Part shown: positions 44,685-53,454 of the stretch, piece after piece
Layout: every line of letters starts with the position of its first letter
Numbering within the stretch: position 1 is the stretch's first letter
Source: CBDFGK01 sp965247075
GTDB taxonomy: Bacteria > Pseudomonadota > Gammaproteobacteria > Pseudomonadales > Halieaceae
Reading direction: 5' to 3'
Assembly: GCA_965247075.1 (NCBI GenBank)
Contig: CBDFGK010000001.1
Location: 35,913 to 99,912, forward strand
Length of the DNA: 64,000 nt
The notes under the pieces: model-generated
Database searches by the model: none
The model's input: only the letters and a program-made list of their open reading frames with translations
Told to the model about the DNA's origin: nothing
Program-made: the position numbers and the translations under genes

Positions 44685-45636
44685 ATGACCAACAATAATG
44701 TACTTGATCTGGCATTGCCAGAGGAGAAAGACCTATTGGCCCCCGTGCTGCGAGAAGGTGCCAGGCAACTGCTTGATTAAGCGATCCGGGCTGAGGTTGC
44801 CGAGCTGTTGTCGCGGTACGAACAGGAGAAGACCCCTGGCGGTCACCAACGAGTCGTCCGCAATGGCTACCAGCCGAAGAGAGAGCTACTGACCGGTATA
44901 GGCAAGATAGCGGTTCGGGTGCCCAAGGTGAGGAGCCGCGAGGGCGAACCGGTGAGCTTTCAGTCTTCATTGGTGCCGCCGTACATCAGGAAGACCGCCA
45001 CTCTGGAAGCGGCCATCCCGTGGTTGTATCTGAAGGGTGTGTCTACAGGTTAAATGCAGTCTGCATTGGAAGCGATTGTTGGACCGGAAGCGAAGGGCTT
45101 ATCAGCCAATGTGGTAGGCCGCCTGAAGAAGCGGTGGGAAGTGGAGTACGCCGGCTGGCGGCAAAGGTCGGTGGCTGATGATTGGGTGTATATCTGGGCC
45201 GATGGTATCTACAGCGGCCTTCGGGGCGATGATGGTAAGTTGTGCTGTCTGGTGATCATTGGTGTGAATAGCCGCGGCGAGAAGCACTTCCTGGCGATAG
45301 AGGATGGCGTGCGGGAGTCGCAGCAGAGTTGGTGCGAGGTACTGTTATCACTCAAGCAGCGCGGTATGACGAAGCCCCCGAAGTTGGCTATCGGTGATGG
45401 CGCGCTGGGATTTTGGGCGGCAATTGACGAGGTGGATGTGTGACCCGAAAAACCATGCTGACAATGATCTTCAAGATGGGTGAATGTGCAGAGATGAATT
45501 GGAGGAAGTTGAGGGGCTTCAAACACCTGGCGAAGGTGATTGAAGGAGTGAAGTTTAAAGACGGAGTTGAGCAGACTGAGATCAACAGGGACGCCGCATA
45601 GTCATGTCGTCATACACCAGATTTGACAATAGCTCG
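44685..45636 (+). pseudogene. IS256-family transposase with two stops and an internal deletion, plus right terminal repeat
   Basis: From the ATG at 44685 the frame reads NNNVLDLALPEEKDLLAPVL and has in-frame TAA codons near 44778 and 45051. The DDE motifs VYIWADGIYSGLR and LAIGDGALGFWAA follow. After DEVDV about 170 residues are missing and the sequence jumps to RKTMLTMIFKMG and the C-terminal end (stop 45598-45600). The terminal repeat ACACCAGATTTGACAATAGC lies at 45614-45633. The internal deletion is complementary in content to the fragment at 44361. Confidence 0.8.
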
Positions 45637-45783
45637 GTCTTTTGCGGTATCTTCAGCAGCCTCCAATATTTCTTCGAGAGCTACCAGCGCCGCGTTATAG
45701 TCCTCCTCGTTAGACAGGTTCACGTATGCCTGTGCGGTCTGCATAAATGTTTCATAAGCATCAACGAGAGCTAATTGCACCAT
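45610..45783 (-). CDS. Small protein resembling a HigA-type antitoxin N-terminus, truncated by IS256 sequence
   Basis: 57 codons on the minus strand from an ATG with a near-perfect AGAGGAGG site at 7 nt spacing. The region LSNEEDYNAALVALEEILEA resembles the N-terminal helix pair that precedes the XRE domain of HigA-like antitoxins (consensus T/NEExYxAALxxIExL). The last eight codons (AIVKSGV, stop) are read from the IS256 terminal repeat, so the DNA-binding part is gone. Eighteen codons upstream of the ribosome site (SEWLTAKYRKAGKKRR, stop) may be the end of a partner gene. Confidence 0.5.
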   Translation of the reverse strand: MVQLALVDAYETFMQTAQAYVNLSNEEDYNAALVALEEILEAAEDTAKDRAIVKSGV

Positions 45784-45898
45784 ATCATTACCTCCTCTTT
45801 TTGCCTGCCTTGCGGTATTTCGCGGTTAGCCACTCAGACATCATAAAACTCAAATGGTCTATTATCAAAATTCTCGCGAGAAATATAGGATTCTGAGC

Positions 45899-46621
45899 CT
45901 ACCGCGTAGCCGCCGACAGATGCCCCCGGCGGTCGCGCTCGGGAAAGTTCACCAGGCAACCGGGGGCTTCTACTTCAGGCACGGCAACTGGCTCGCCGGC
46001 CAGTTGAGCATTCAGTGCGTCGGACAGGTAAGTATGGCCGACCTCCCCTTTCTGGGTCTGGTAATTCAACCGATCGTCAACCGGACCGTGGTACACCACC
46101 GTCTTGCCGGTGGGATCGATAACAAACACTTCGGCGGTACGGGTTACACCCAGCGACTCACCGACCAGCTGGTTTTCATCCACCAGCACAGGCAGGTCAA
46201 AACCAAACTCTTCAACCTCGGCGGCAATGCTCCGGGCATTGTCCTGGATATTGGAATTGAGCAGGAAGAAAACCACGCCCTTGTCGGTATAGGCATCACG
46301 TACTGCACGCAGGGCCGGCAGCGCATTGCGAACGATGGGGCAGCCGTTACCCTGGGTCATCAACACAATTGCCGATGCATCGTCGTAATAATAGAGTTGG
46401 TGGGCAACGCCCTCGTGGTCTATCAGCTGAAAATCGTCTACCCGCATGCCCACAGCGCTATTACTGACGGGATAGGATGGGGCATTCTGCGGCGCGCTTA
46501 CGATGGCAGCCACCGGTTTGGATTCGAACGACGACACATCGGACTGGCCGCAGCCGCCCAGCAGCAGTGCAGTAGCCAGTGCATATCCCATGACAGGGAT
46601 AATAAGATCACCGGGTTTCAT
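45899..46621 (-). CDS. Thioredoxin-fold (redoxin/AhpC-TSA) lipoprotein
   Basis: 240 aa with a lipoprotein signal (LATALLLGGC, Cys24). The domain from about 62 has FQLIDHEGVAHQLYYY, then the single active cysteine in QGNGCPIVRN, VVFFLLNSN and TAEVFVIDPTGKTVVYHG, the pattern of periplasmic peroxiredoxin/TlpA relatives. Only one Cys lies in the CPxx position (no CxxC), so peroxidase or copper-handling roles are likelier than disulfide reduction. No obvious operon partner. Confidence 0.8.
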   Translation of the reverse strand: MKPGDLIIPVMGYALATALLLGGCGQSDVSSFESKPVAAIVSAPQNAPSYPVSNSAVGMRVDDFQLIDHEGVAHQLYYYDDASAIVLMTQGNGCPIVRNALPALRAVRDAYTDKGVVFFLLNSNIQDNARSIAAEVEEFGFDLPVLVDENQLVGESLGVTRTAEVFVIDPTGKTVVYHGPVDDRLNYQTQKGEVGHTYLSDALNAQLAGEPVAVPEVEAPGCLVNFPERDRRGHLSAATR

Positions 46622-46708
46622 GCTTGCCCCTCGCAGGATGCCTGAGCTTTAAAAAAACATACTTAAAAGTCGAACCACATAATGGTGCAAAAAGCAGTAA
46701 ATTACCAG

Positions 46709-46884
46709 TGATCTCAAGCTTCCGGACACGCGCGGATTGGCCCTTCGATATACGCCGAATCCCCTTCTTTTACGGCTGGGTGATCTGCTTGTTGAGTACG
46801 CTCGGCTTCCTGTTCAGTATCCCCGGCCAGACCCCGGTTGATTATCGCCGTTCCCTTGATCTGCGTGCCGGTAATCGCTCCTGA
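46709..46884 (+). pseudogene. N-terminal stub of an MFS transporter gene
   Basis: The frame encodes RTRADWPFDIRRIPFFYGWV and ICLLSTLGFLFSIPGQT, the conserved cytosolic lead-in and first membrane helix of a major-facilitator permease, then diverges and stops at 46884. The remaining eleven helices are missing; the universal stress gene begins 43 bp later. A deletion joined the stub to this region. Confidence 0.65.
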
Positions 46885-46927
46885 TTCTGCTAACATTGGT
46901 CTAATGTAAGTGTCACAGAGAGATGCC

Positions 46928-47803
46928 ATGTCTGTTGTATTGATTATTGCCGACCGTGCGAGGGAGAGCCAGGTGGCGATCTCCCGGGGGTTGAGCCTGG
47001 CTGCAAAAATGGGTTATACCGCCCAGGTGGTGGGTTTCTGTTACGAGTCCTTGCGTAGCGTGGACATTGCGCCGGGCACGCAACAGGCGCTGGCCCGCAA
47101 AAAAATTATGGCCAGGCGCAAGACCGTGGTCGAAGCCCAAATCGCCCTGCTCAAGCCTGCCGGCATGCGGGTGTCCTGTACAATCATTTGGCAAAAAGAT
47201 ATCTACCACTGGGTCGACAAGCAGTGCCGGCGCAAGGACTACGCCATTGTCATCAAGACGGGTAGCCGCTCAAAAACCTTTATGTATACCTCCACCGATT
47301 GGTATTTGCTGCGAGAGTGCCCGGTACCCGTGATGATAGTCTCAGAGAAGCGTTGGCGTTCTGCCAGACCGATTGTGGCGGCCGTGGATCTGAGCAGCAA
47401 ACGGCGTGTCAAGCAGCGTCTCAATCAGGAGGTGATTGCGGTGGCCAAACGGTACTCCGAAGCGCTGGGCTGCTCGCTGTACGTGCTCAACGCCCTGCAC
47501 ATTCCAGCGATATTGACCGAGCTGGACCTGGTGGATGAATATACCCAGACTCAGAAGCTCAAACGCGATCTGCAACCTAAACTGCTCAAGTTGAGCCGGG
47601 AACACGGCATTGATATCAAGCAGTTTCGCCTCAAACACGGGCCGGTCGACAAGGTGATTGCCAGCGAGGCGGCGCGCCTCAAAGCCCAGTTGGTAGTGAT
47701 GGGAACCGTGGGCCGCAAAGGTGTGCGCGCCAGGTTAATGGGCAACACCGCCGAGCGCGTGTTAACCAGCCTGCGCACTGATGTGCTGACGTTGAAACCC
47801 TAA
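46928..47803 (+). CDS. Universal stress protein with two USP domains
   Basis: 291 aa from the ATG at 46928. Tandem USP domains: the first opens SVVLIIADRARESQVAI, the second at about 140 (RPIVAAVDLSS) and ends with the ATP-binding signature VVMGTVGRKGVRARLMGNTAERVL. Arrangement and length match UspE-type proteins, which respond to starvation and oxidative stress. Its stop overlaps the stop of the convergent histidine kinase gene by four bases. Confidence 0.88.
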   Translation: MSVVLIIADRARESQVAISRGLSLAAKMGYTAQVVGFCYESLRSVDIAPGTQQALARKKIMARRKTVVEAQIALLKPAGMRVSCTIIWQKDIYHWVDKQCRRKDYAIVIKTGSRSKTFMYTSTDWYLLRECPVPVMIVSEKRWRSARPIVAAVDLSSKRRVKQRLNQEVIAVAKRYSEALGCSLYVLNALHIPAILTELDLVDEYTQTQKLKRDLQPKLLKLSREHGIDIKQFRLKHGPVDKVIASEAARLKAQLVVMGTVGRKGVRARLMGNTAERVLTSLRTDVLTLKP

Positions 47804-49803
47804 AACTGCACCGTAAAGATAACCCCGGACCCATCTTCGAGGTTGCGCGCCCGCACGCCGGCACCGTGAAAATCTACAATCAGTCGCACGATGTGCAGGC
47901 CCAGTCCCAGGTGCACCCGGTCACCTTTCTCTTGTGGAGACTTGCGCACTGACACCATGGAATCGAACAACTGCTGTTGCATGGCCGCAGGCAATAGCGG
48001 CCCTTCATTACTGACGCTCAGACACTGCCCGCTCAGCCTGAGGGTAATACGGCCGCCACTGGCTGTGAAACCGGCGGCATTCTCGACCAGTTTATCCAGC
48101 ATCTGTGCCAGTAGGTCGGGCACTCCCTGCATGGGCCAGTGCTCAAGCTCGCATTCGAATACCAGTCGGTGATCGTTGTACACGCCCTGATAGGCGCTAA
48201 ACAGCTCCTTGCACAGGCATACCAGGTCAAATTCCTCAAGCCGGTTGCTGTGTACGCTCTCCTCCAGTCGCGTGGCCTCACTCATGGCGGTAAGAATGTT
48301 TGTCAGTCGGCTGAGTCCCTCACGGGCACGCTGCAGGTATACCGCGGCGCTTTCCGGTTGCTGTTCGAGGTTGTCCAGCGAAGACTGGATAACGGCGATG
48401 GGGGTGCGCAGTTCATGTGACAGCTTGCGGCTGAGGCTGCGCAGGTAATCTGTGTAGTCTCGCAGCCGCTCCAGCAACTGTGCATGCCGGCGTGACAATT
48501 CACCAATTTCATCGCTGCTGCGACTGACCGGGAAGTCACTATTGATACTGCCGTCGGCCCTGATAACCTGCGTGCTGGCCAGGGACAGCCGGCGAATTCG
48601 CAGTGATAACCAGCTGGCATAACCGAGCAGGCCCAGTGCCGAAATCAGCATGGCGGTGAGGCTGTAATAGAGCAGACGACTGAAGGCGCGGTCGGTCAGA
48701 CTCAGGTATTGCTCGCTGTTTTGCGTAGCCACCACAGCGCCCGCCACGTCGCCACCGCTGAGGATGGGTACTGCTGCGGACAGTAACTTCAGTCCCGGCA
48801 TGTTGCCATCCGAATACCAGTCGGCGCTGGTTTGTCGTGCCAGGGCCTGGCCAACTGCATGGTTGTCAATTTGTCCGACCGCTGCAGCAGTCTTGGCGTC
48901 GGGCAGGGTATCGCCATTGAGGATGGCGCGATAAATTGCCCGCAACAGCCAGGGCGCCCGGTCTTCAATTACGTCTCGCTCGAGGTTGCCGGCGGTCGCA
49001 ATGATCCAGTGATTGCTGTCCACGACCTGCAGGTGAATGCCGGCACCGGCAAAGGGTGCCAGTAAGGTTTGCAGCGAGGGGGGTGGGTAAACCAGCCAGG
49101 GCGGGGTGCGTTGCTGCGGATCGATATTGCCACTGGTTGCGCTGATTTGGGAGCTGGCACTGATACTGTCGTGAACCACGTAAAAACCGAGGCGTTCCCC
49201 CAGCAGCGCCAGTGGTAATTGCAGCTCTATAGTGAATCCATCCATGGAGTCCTGCCACTGCCCGCGTATCCGCGGCTCCCAACCCAGTTCGTAGCCGGAT
49301 CGTTCAACGCGCCCCTGTACCGGGCCGGGTGCGGCGGTGGTTATTACGTATTCGCGCCCTCTGCCGGTGCGCAATACCAGGCGATCACCGGTGGCCCGGT
49401 GCGCCTGGCGGGGATCGTGATATACCACGTCGTCATCGCGCACGGAGAACAACAGGTACAGCAGCGGACCGCGAGTTTTGGCCCGGTAATCTACTGCGCC
49501 GAAACTGTCGTGCACAGGGCCTTCCCAGCCATCGGCGTAACCGTCGACAATAACCGGTGCCCGGGCGGCCCAGGCGTAGAGCTGCAAATCCTTGTCGGCA
49601 GCATCGTGCCAGCGTTTCAGATCCGGATAAATCAGTTCAGGTTTGTCACCGAGGACGGTGGCCACCGCCGTTGTGGTGGCCAGCAACGCCTGCTCCTGGC
49701 CCGCTTGCAGGGCGGATTCCATCTCCCGTACATACTGACAACCGGCCCAGGGCAGGGCCAGCAACAGCAGGCTTACCAGTAGCAGCTGGCGGCGCAGGTT
49801 CAT
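47800..49803 (-). CDS. pdsS: Dedicated-sortase-system histidine kinase
   Basis: 667 aa; the start overlaps the response regulator stop (ATGA at 49800-49803) and follows GGAAGG. An N-terminal helix (about 6-22) and a second near residue 400 (LLYYSLTAMLISALGLLGYA) bound a large periplasmic domain containing APVIVDGYADGW. HAMP, the phospho-acceptor His in KLSHELRTPIAV, and the ATPase end LGLGLHIVRLIVDFHG follow. The long sensor with this motif is what I know from the proteobacterial dedicated sortase kinase PdsS. It would phosphorylate the adjacent regulator. Confidence 0.78.
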   Translation of the reverse strand: MNLRRQLLLVSLLLLALPWAGCQYVREMESALQAGQEQALLATTTAVATVLGDKPELIYPDLKRWHDAADKDLQLYAWAARAPVIVDGYADGWEGPVHDSFGAVDYRAKTRGPLLYLLFSVRDDDVVYHDPRQAHRATGDRLVLRTGRGREYVITTAAPGPVQGRVERSGYELGWEPRIRGQWQDSMDGFTIELQLPLALLGERLGFYVVHDSISASSQISATSGNIDPQQRTPPWLVYPPPSLQTLLAPFAGAGIHLQVVDSNHWIIATAGNLERDVIEDRAPWLLRAIYRAILNGDTLPDAKTAAAVGQIDNHAVGQALARQTSADWYSDGNMPGLKLLSAAVPILSGGDVAGAVVATQNSEQYLSLTDRAFSRLLYYSLTAMLISALGLLGYASWLSLRIRRLSLASTQVIRADGSINSDFPVSRSSDEIGELSRRHAQLLERLRDYTDYLRSLSRKLSHELRTPIAVIQSSLDNLEQQPESAAVYLQRAREGLSRLTNILTAMSEATRLEESVHSNRLEEFDLVCLCKELFSAYQGVYNDHRLVFECELEHWPMQGVPDLLAQMLDKLVENAAGFTASGGRITLRLSGQCLSVSNEGPLLPAAMQQQLFDSMVSVRKSPQEKGDRVHLGLGLHIVRLIVDFHGAGVRARNLEDGSGVIFTVQF

Positions 49804-50504
49804 GTGGCCTTCCAGCGATAACCCATACCGTATGCGGTTTCGATACACCCAAACTCACTGTCGACGGCGACGAACTTCTTGCGTATACGTTTGATGTGAG
49901 AGGTGATGGTATTGTCATCCAGCACCACGTTGGCAGCGTCCATTAGCTGTTGGCGGTTTTTAACATGGCCGGGATGCAGGGCCAGGGCGTGTACAATCCA
50001 GAACTCGGTGACGGTGAGATCGATGAAGGTCTCATTCCAGGCCACCGTCATACGCTCCAGGTTCAGGCTTAGTTGCTCGCGTTCAATGACATGTTCTTCC
50101 AGTACCGGTCGACGCAGGGCATCAACACGTCGCAGCAGTGTATGGATGCGCGCCAGCATATGAGCCTGGCTGATGTCCTTGGTCAGGTAGTCATCGGCCC
50201 CCAGTCGCAGGCCGGAGACCACATCCAGTTCACTGTCGCGGGCGGTTAGAAAAACAATGGGCAATTCCGGTGCGCGAGAGCGCAGGTCGCGACATAATTC
50301 AAAACCGCCCTCGAATTCATGTTCCAGGCCGATGTCGATGATGGCCAGGTCCGGCAGACGCTGCTGGAATGCCTCCCAGGCCGAGGCTCGATTGGGGTAC
50401 AGGGATACCTGGAATCCCTGGCGCTGCAATGCGTCGCGGTAGTTGGCGGCGATACTGGGCTCGTCCTCGACGATAGCGATAGATTGGGAAGTGCGTCGGG
50501 GCAT
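49800..50504 (-). CDS. pdsR: Dedicated-sortase-system response regulator (OmpR-like)
   Basis: 234 aa. The receiver domain has acidic residues in IVEDEPS, phospho-acceptor Asp in LAIIDIGLEHE, and Lys in DDYLTKDIS. The winged-helix domain ends in TITSHIKRIRKKFVAVDSEF. It is translationally coupled to the kinase and divergent from pdsO, 175 bp apart, where its binding site is expected. Assignment to the sortase system rests on the three-gene context. Confidence 0.8.
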   Translation of the reverse strand: MPRRTSQSIAIVEDEPSIAANYRDALQRQGFQVSLYPNRASAWEAFQQRLPDLAIIDIGLEHEFEGGFELCRDLRSRAPELPIVFLTARDSELDVVSGLRLGADDYLTKDISQAHMLARIHTLLRRVDALRRPVLEEHVIEREQLSLNLERMTVAWNETFIDLTVTEFWIVHALALHPGHVKNRQQLMDAANVVLDDNTITSHIKRIRKKFVAVDSEFGCIETAYGMGYRWKAT

Positions 50505-50679
50505 GTCATTTATTCCGTAGGTTTAGCTGCGATACTTCCAAAAAAGCGCCCTCATAACAAGCTCCTGCCACAATTCGCCCGATTTAATCCCTGCATGGTC
50601 GGGTTTCTGCCCCGGCCGTGCCTCCTTGTTGTCGTTTACTACACATGAACACGACCCATACACAGCAAGGAGCAACACC

Positions 50680-51399
50680 ATGAAATCTCTCACCAACACA
50701 CTGTCTACGCTTACCCTGAGCGGCCTGCTGGCCCTCGGCACCATTCACCCTGCCCACGCCGACGACTGGCTGCCAGCCAAGCAAGGAGCAACCATGATAG
50801 GCGCTACAGCCGCCGGTGTGGTGCTGGGTGGACCACTGGGAATGATTGCCGGTGCACTTATCGGCGTCTGGATGAACAATACCCTGGATACCGCCGACAC
50901 TGCTGCGACCACCGGCCAGGAGTTGGCCATGACCAAAATGCATTTGCGCGAGTCTCAGACTGAGATCGCTCAGTTGTCGGGCCAGCTCGATGACGTGCAA
51001 CGGGCCACAGAACAATATGCCCAATTGGTGCTGGATCAACTGCAGTTGGAAATGTTATTTAAAACCAATGCCACCGAATTGACGTCGGCTGGACATATGC
51101 GCCTGGCTACACTGGCGACCTTCCTGGTGGCCAATCCGCAGATTGACATACGCCTGGATGGCTATGCTGACCCGCGCGGCGCCGATAATTACAACCGGCA
51201 GTTGTCGCTGGGCCGAGTCAACCACGTGGCCCGTACGCTGGCTGAGCTGGGCGTGGGCCGGCAGCGTATCCAGAGTTTTAGCCACGGCGCCGACAACTCC
51301 GTCGCCCCCGCCGGAGATTACGATGCCTACGCGCTGGAGCGCTCGGTCAAGGTCAACCTGTCCCAGTCAGGCACTACCGGTATCGCCCGGGCGGATTGA
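50680..51399 (+). CDS. pdsO: Sortase-associated OmpA-like protein
   Basis: 239 aa from the ATG at 50680 after AAGGAG. Signal peptide to about residue 26 (HPAHA), then DDWLPAKQGATMIGATAAGV and a glycine-zipper hydrophobic stretch, a coiled segment, and an OmpA-type peptidoglycan-binding domain (IDIRLDGYADPRGADNYNRQ; LSLGRVNHVARTL). This is the layout of PdsO, normally encoded with a class GN sortase and its target. Neither is next to it here. A strong terminator follows, so it is transcribed alone. Confidence 0.78.
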   Translation: MKSLTNTLSTLTLSGLLALGTIHPAHADDWLPAKQGATMIGATAAGVVLGGPLGMIAGALIGVWMNNTLDTADTAATTGQELAMTKMHLRESQTEIAQLSGQLDDVQRATEQYAQLVLDQLQLEMLFKTNATELTSAGHMRLATLATFLVANPQIDIRLDGYADPRGADNYNRQLSLGRVNHVARTLAELGVGRQRIQSFSHGADNSVAPAGDYDAYALERSVKVNLSQSGTTGIARAD

Positions 51400-51426
51400 A
51401 AATCCGCTGGTACAGCCAGGTCGATT

Positions 51427-51471
51427 GCCCGGCATCCACGTACCCCCGCGTGGCCCTGCCGGGCCTTTTTC
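51427..51471 (+). terminator. Rho-independent terminator of pdsO
   Basis: GCCCGGCA (51427-51434) pairs perfectly with TGCCGGGC (51457-51464), with an inner CCACG/CGTGG extension, followed by CTTTTT. It is 28 bp past the pdsO stop. Confidence 0.88.
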
Positions 51472-51522
51472 TGTAAACATGGCGTCAATTGCCATGTGTT
51501 TCATCAAGCAGGGAGAACTGAC

Positions 51523-51675
51523 ATGCACGAATTGGTACTGAGAATCAAAGACGCGAAAGCCTGCACCTGTCAGCTTACCTCTATAATCATTCTAGCCAAC
51601 CCAACCAACGAAACCACCAACAACCCCGACCCCATCACCCGAAAAAACACGGCCGTATCCGCCTGCAGGGTATAG
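51523..51675 (+). other. Short open frame with a good ribosome site, antisense to TauE/SafE end
   Basis: An ATG five bases after AGGGAGA opens 50 codons (MHELVLRIKDAKACTCQLTS ...). From about 51570 the frame is antisense to the permease gene, so only the first ~15 codons could be native. It may be the truncated beginning of a gene that once followed pdsO. Not claimed as functional. Confidence 0.3.
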
Positions 51676-52337
51676 GTGTGAAAGCGCAATCCCAACACAT
51701 GACCGACGGCCACGCAGGGCAGCAGCCACAGATGATGTTGCCACTGCATATCCACGCCGGCTACCATGAATGCCGCCAGTTTCACCGCCACCAGGATAAA
51801 CCACAGTACGAACAGGGTGTCGCGCACCTGTTCCCTGCTGACCTGGCTGGCGGCCACAGGCACCACCAGGGGCGCTGCAATCAAGGAGGTACCGCTGACA
51901 TAACCACCCAGCGCCAACAGGCCGAAGTCGACGTACCTGTTGTTGCTTTTAAAGGGGCGGTTGAGGATGTAGCTGATGGAGTACATGGACACGATGACAA
52001 AGATAAAGCCGCTGACAATATCCGCTGGCAGCGTCAGTATGCCGAGGATGCCAATGGCCTTGGGAATCGCCATGATCGCCAGGGCGCGGCGCAGGAACTG
52101 CCAGTTAATGGTGGTGGCTGTGTGGTTGCGGTAGTGGTTTTGAACAACCGTCAAGAAGGAGAATATCAACAGGTGTACGGCAATCAGTGGCAGAAACACC
52201 AGTGGCTGATGCAGGATCAGCAGCAAAAAGGGCAGGGTGAGTACCGCGCCTCCAAAGCCCAGGCTCGAGCGCACGAAACCGCTCCACACAAACAGCAGGG
52301 CGATCAGGGCATATTGCCAGAGCAGCAGGTCGTTCAG
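51570..52337 (-). CDS. TauE/SafE-family (sulfite exporter) permease, probable CTG start
   Basis: The family-like sequence begins upstream of the first ATG/GTG option: codons from CTG at 52337 read LNDLLLWQYALIALLFVWSG, then FVRSSLGFGGAVLTLPFLLL, the conserved first helix and motif. No ATG, GTG or TTG lies in frame between the previous stop and that helix, while AAGGCG stands ten bases before the CTG. That gives 255 aa with about seven membrane helices; starting at GTG 52289 would lose most of the first helix. It transports small anions or organosulfur compounds; the substrate is unknown. It follows the GST gene by 13 bp. Confidence 0.75.
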   Translation of the reverse strand: MNDLLLWQYALIALLFVWSGFVRSSLGFGGAVLTLPFLLLILHQPLVFLPLIAVHLLIFSFLTVVQNHYRNHTATTINWQFLRRALAIMAIPKAIGILGILTLPADIVSGFIFVIVSMYSISYILNRPFKSNNRYVDFGLLALGGYVSGTSLIAAPLVVPVAASQVSREQVRDTLFVLWFILVAVKLAAFMVAGVDMQWQHHLWLLPCVAVGHVLGLRFHTYTLQADTAVFFRVMGSGLLVVSLVGLARMIIEVS

Positions 52338-52350
52338 TGTGGGCTCGCCT

Positions 52351-52998
52351 TCAGCCCTGCATTGCTTTCAGCAGATCGGCTTCGGCCGCCAGCAACTCGC
52401 TCATCACCGGATGAGACTTAAGCCGTGCCAGCCAGCCGGCAAGCAGTGGATGGCCACTCATGTCGGGTTCGTAGCCTGCATAAGACGCGTTGAAAAAAGG
52501 GCTGGCCAGGGCGATATCCGCCACTCCCAGTGCATCGCCAAACAGGAAGCCGTCTGCCGGCAGCTGGCTTTCCAGGTAGTCCAGTATGGCAGGGTGCTCA
52601 TCGGCGATCAGCGCGGCCAGCAGCGCCTCGTCGGTGTCACCCAGGCCCATCATCGGCTTGATAAGGCGCTCAAAGAAAAATACTGCAAACCTGGGAGTCA
52701 CTACTGAATTGCTATATTCCTCATACCAGCGGGCGCGGGCGCGCAGTTCGGCAGTGGCCGGCAAAACCGGGGTGTCCGGATATTTCTCCTCCAGGTACTC
52801 ACAGATAACCCTGGAATCGCTGACGGTCAGGTCACCATCGCTGAAGGCGGGGATTTTTCCCAGCGGGCTCATGGCCAGGAACTCCGGGGTTTTGGTGCCG
52901 GGCATTACTGCCTCGTGTTCAAAATCCAGGCCTTTGAGCTTGCACACCGCCAGTACCTTGCGCACAAAGGGAGACAGAATAGCGCCATAAATTTTCAT
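52351..52998 (-). CDS. Glutathione S-transferase family protein
   Basis: 215 aa. N-terminal thioredoxin fold with SPFVRKVLAVCKLKGLDFEH, the cis-Pro glutathione motif GKIPAFSDGDLTVSDSRVI, and a helical C-terminus with FGDALGVADIALASPFF (N-capping box). It conjugates or reduces electrophiles using glutathione. The start overlaps the end of the MAPEG remnant by 4 bp, so both were one operon of glutathione-linked enzymes. Confidence 0.88.
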   Translation of the reverse strand: MKIYGAILSPFVRKVLAVCKLKGLDFEHEAVMPGTKTPEFLAMSPLGKIPAFSDGDLTVSDSRVICEYLEEKYPDTPVLPATAELRARARWYEEYSNSVVTPRFAVFFFERLIKPMMGLGDTDEALLAALIADEHPAILDYLESQLPADGFLFGDALGVADIALASPFFNASYAGYEPDMSGHPLLAGWLARLKSHPVMSELLAAEADLLKAMQG

Positions 52999-53312
52999 AG
53001 TACGTCCACCAGAATCCAGATAGATGTCACCGCGAAGACGCCTGTGGTCGCCATCATGCGCCTACCGGCCTGCCAATGGCGGGACTGACCCCGGTCATGC
53101 CGATATAGTGCAGCAGGCGACCAGCGACCAGCAGGGAGCCCAGCGCGTGCAGCCAAGTCGCGGAAGCACCCAGGGTCGGAACCGTCGCCGATCAGAATTT
53201 CGTTCTTGACCCGGTACAGTCTGACTCGTAGCGTGAAGGGCACGAACATCAGGCCCAGTAGAGCCAGGTAAATAGGGGTAACAGACAGCAGGTTGATATT
53301 GGGCATTGCCAT
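52995..53312 (-). pseudogene. MAPEG-family membrane protein, broken
   Basis: Starts normally with SVTPIYLALLGLMFVPFTLR and VRLYRVKNEILIGDGSDP, the MAPEG signature, then loses about 35 residues. The following sequence makes sense only in another frame (TWLHALGSLLVAGRLLHYIG; MTGVSPAIGRPVGA) before the original frame resumes with MMATTGVFAVTSIWILVDVL. A deletion plus a compensating shift therefore leaves a scrambled centre. Confidence 0.75.
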
Positions 53313-53454
53313 GGAAGTGAATCTCTGTTTTTGGTTTAAATTTTTAGTCGAACGTAATATACGCCTTCGTTTTTGTATTGCAATCGGTCGGGAGTGCGAT
53401 TTTAATGAGTGTCTTTTTGCAAAAATGCACAGTTAACCAATTGGAGCAGGAGCG

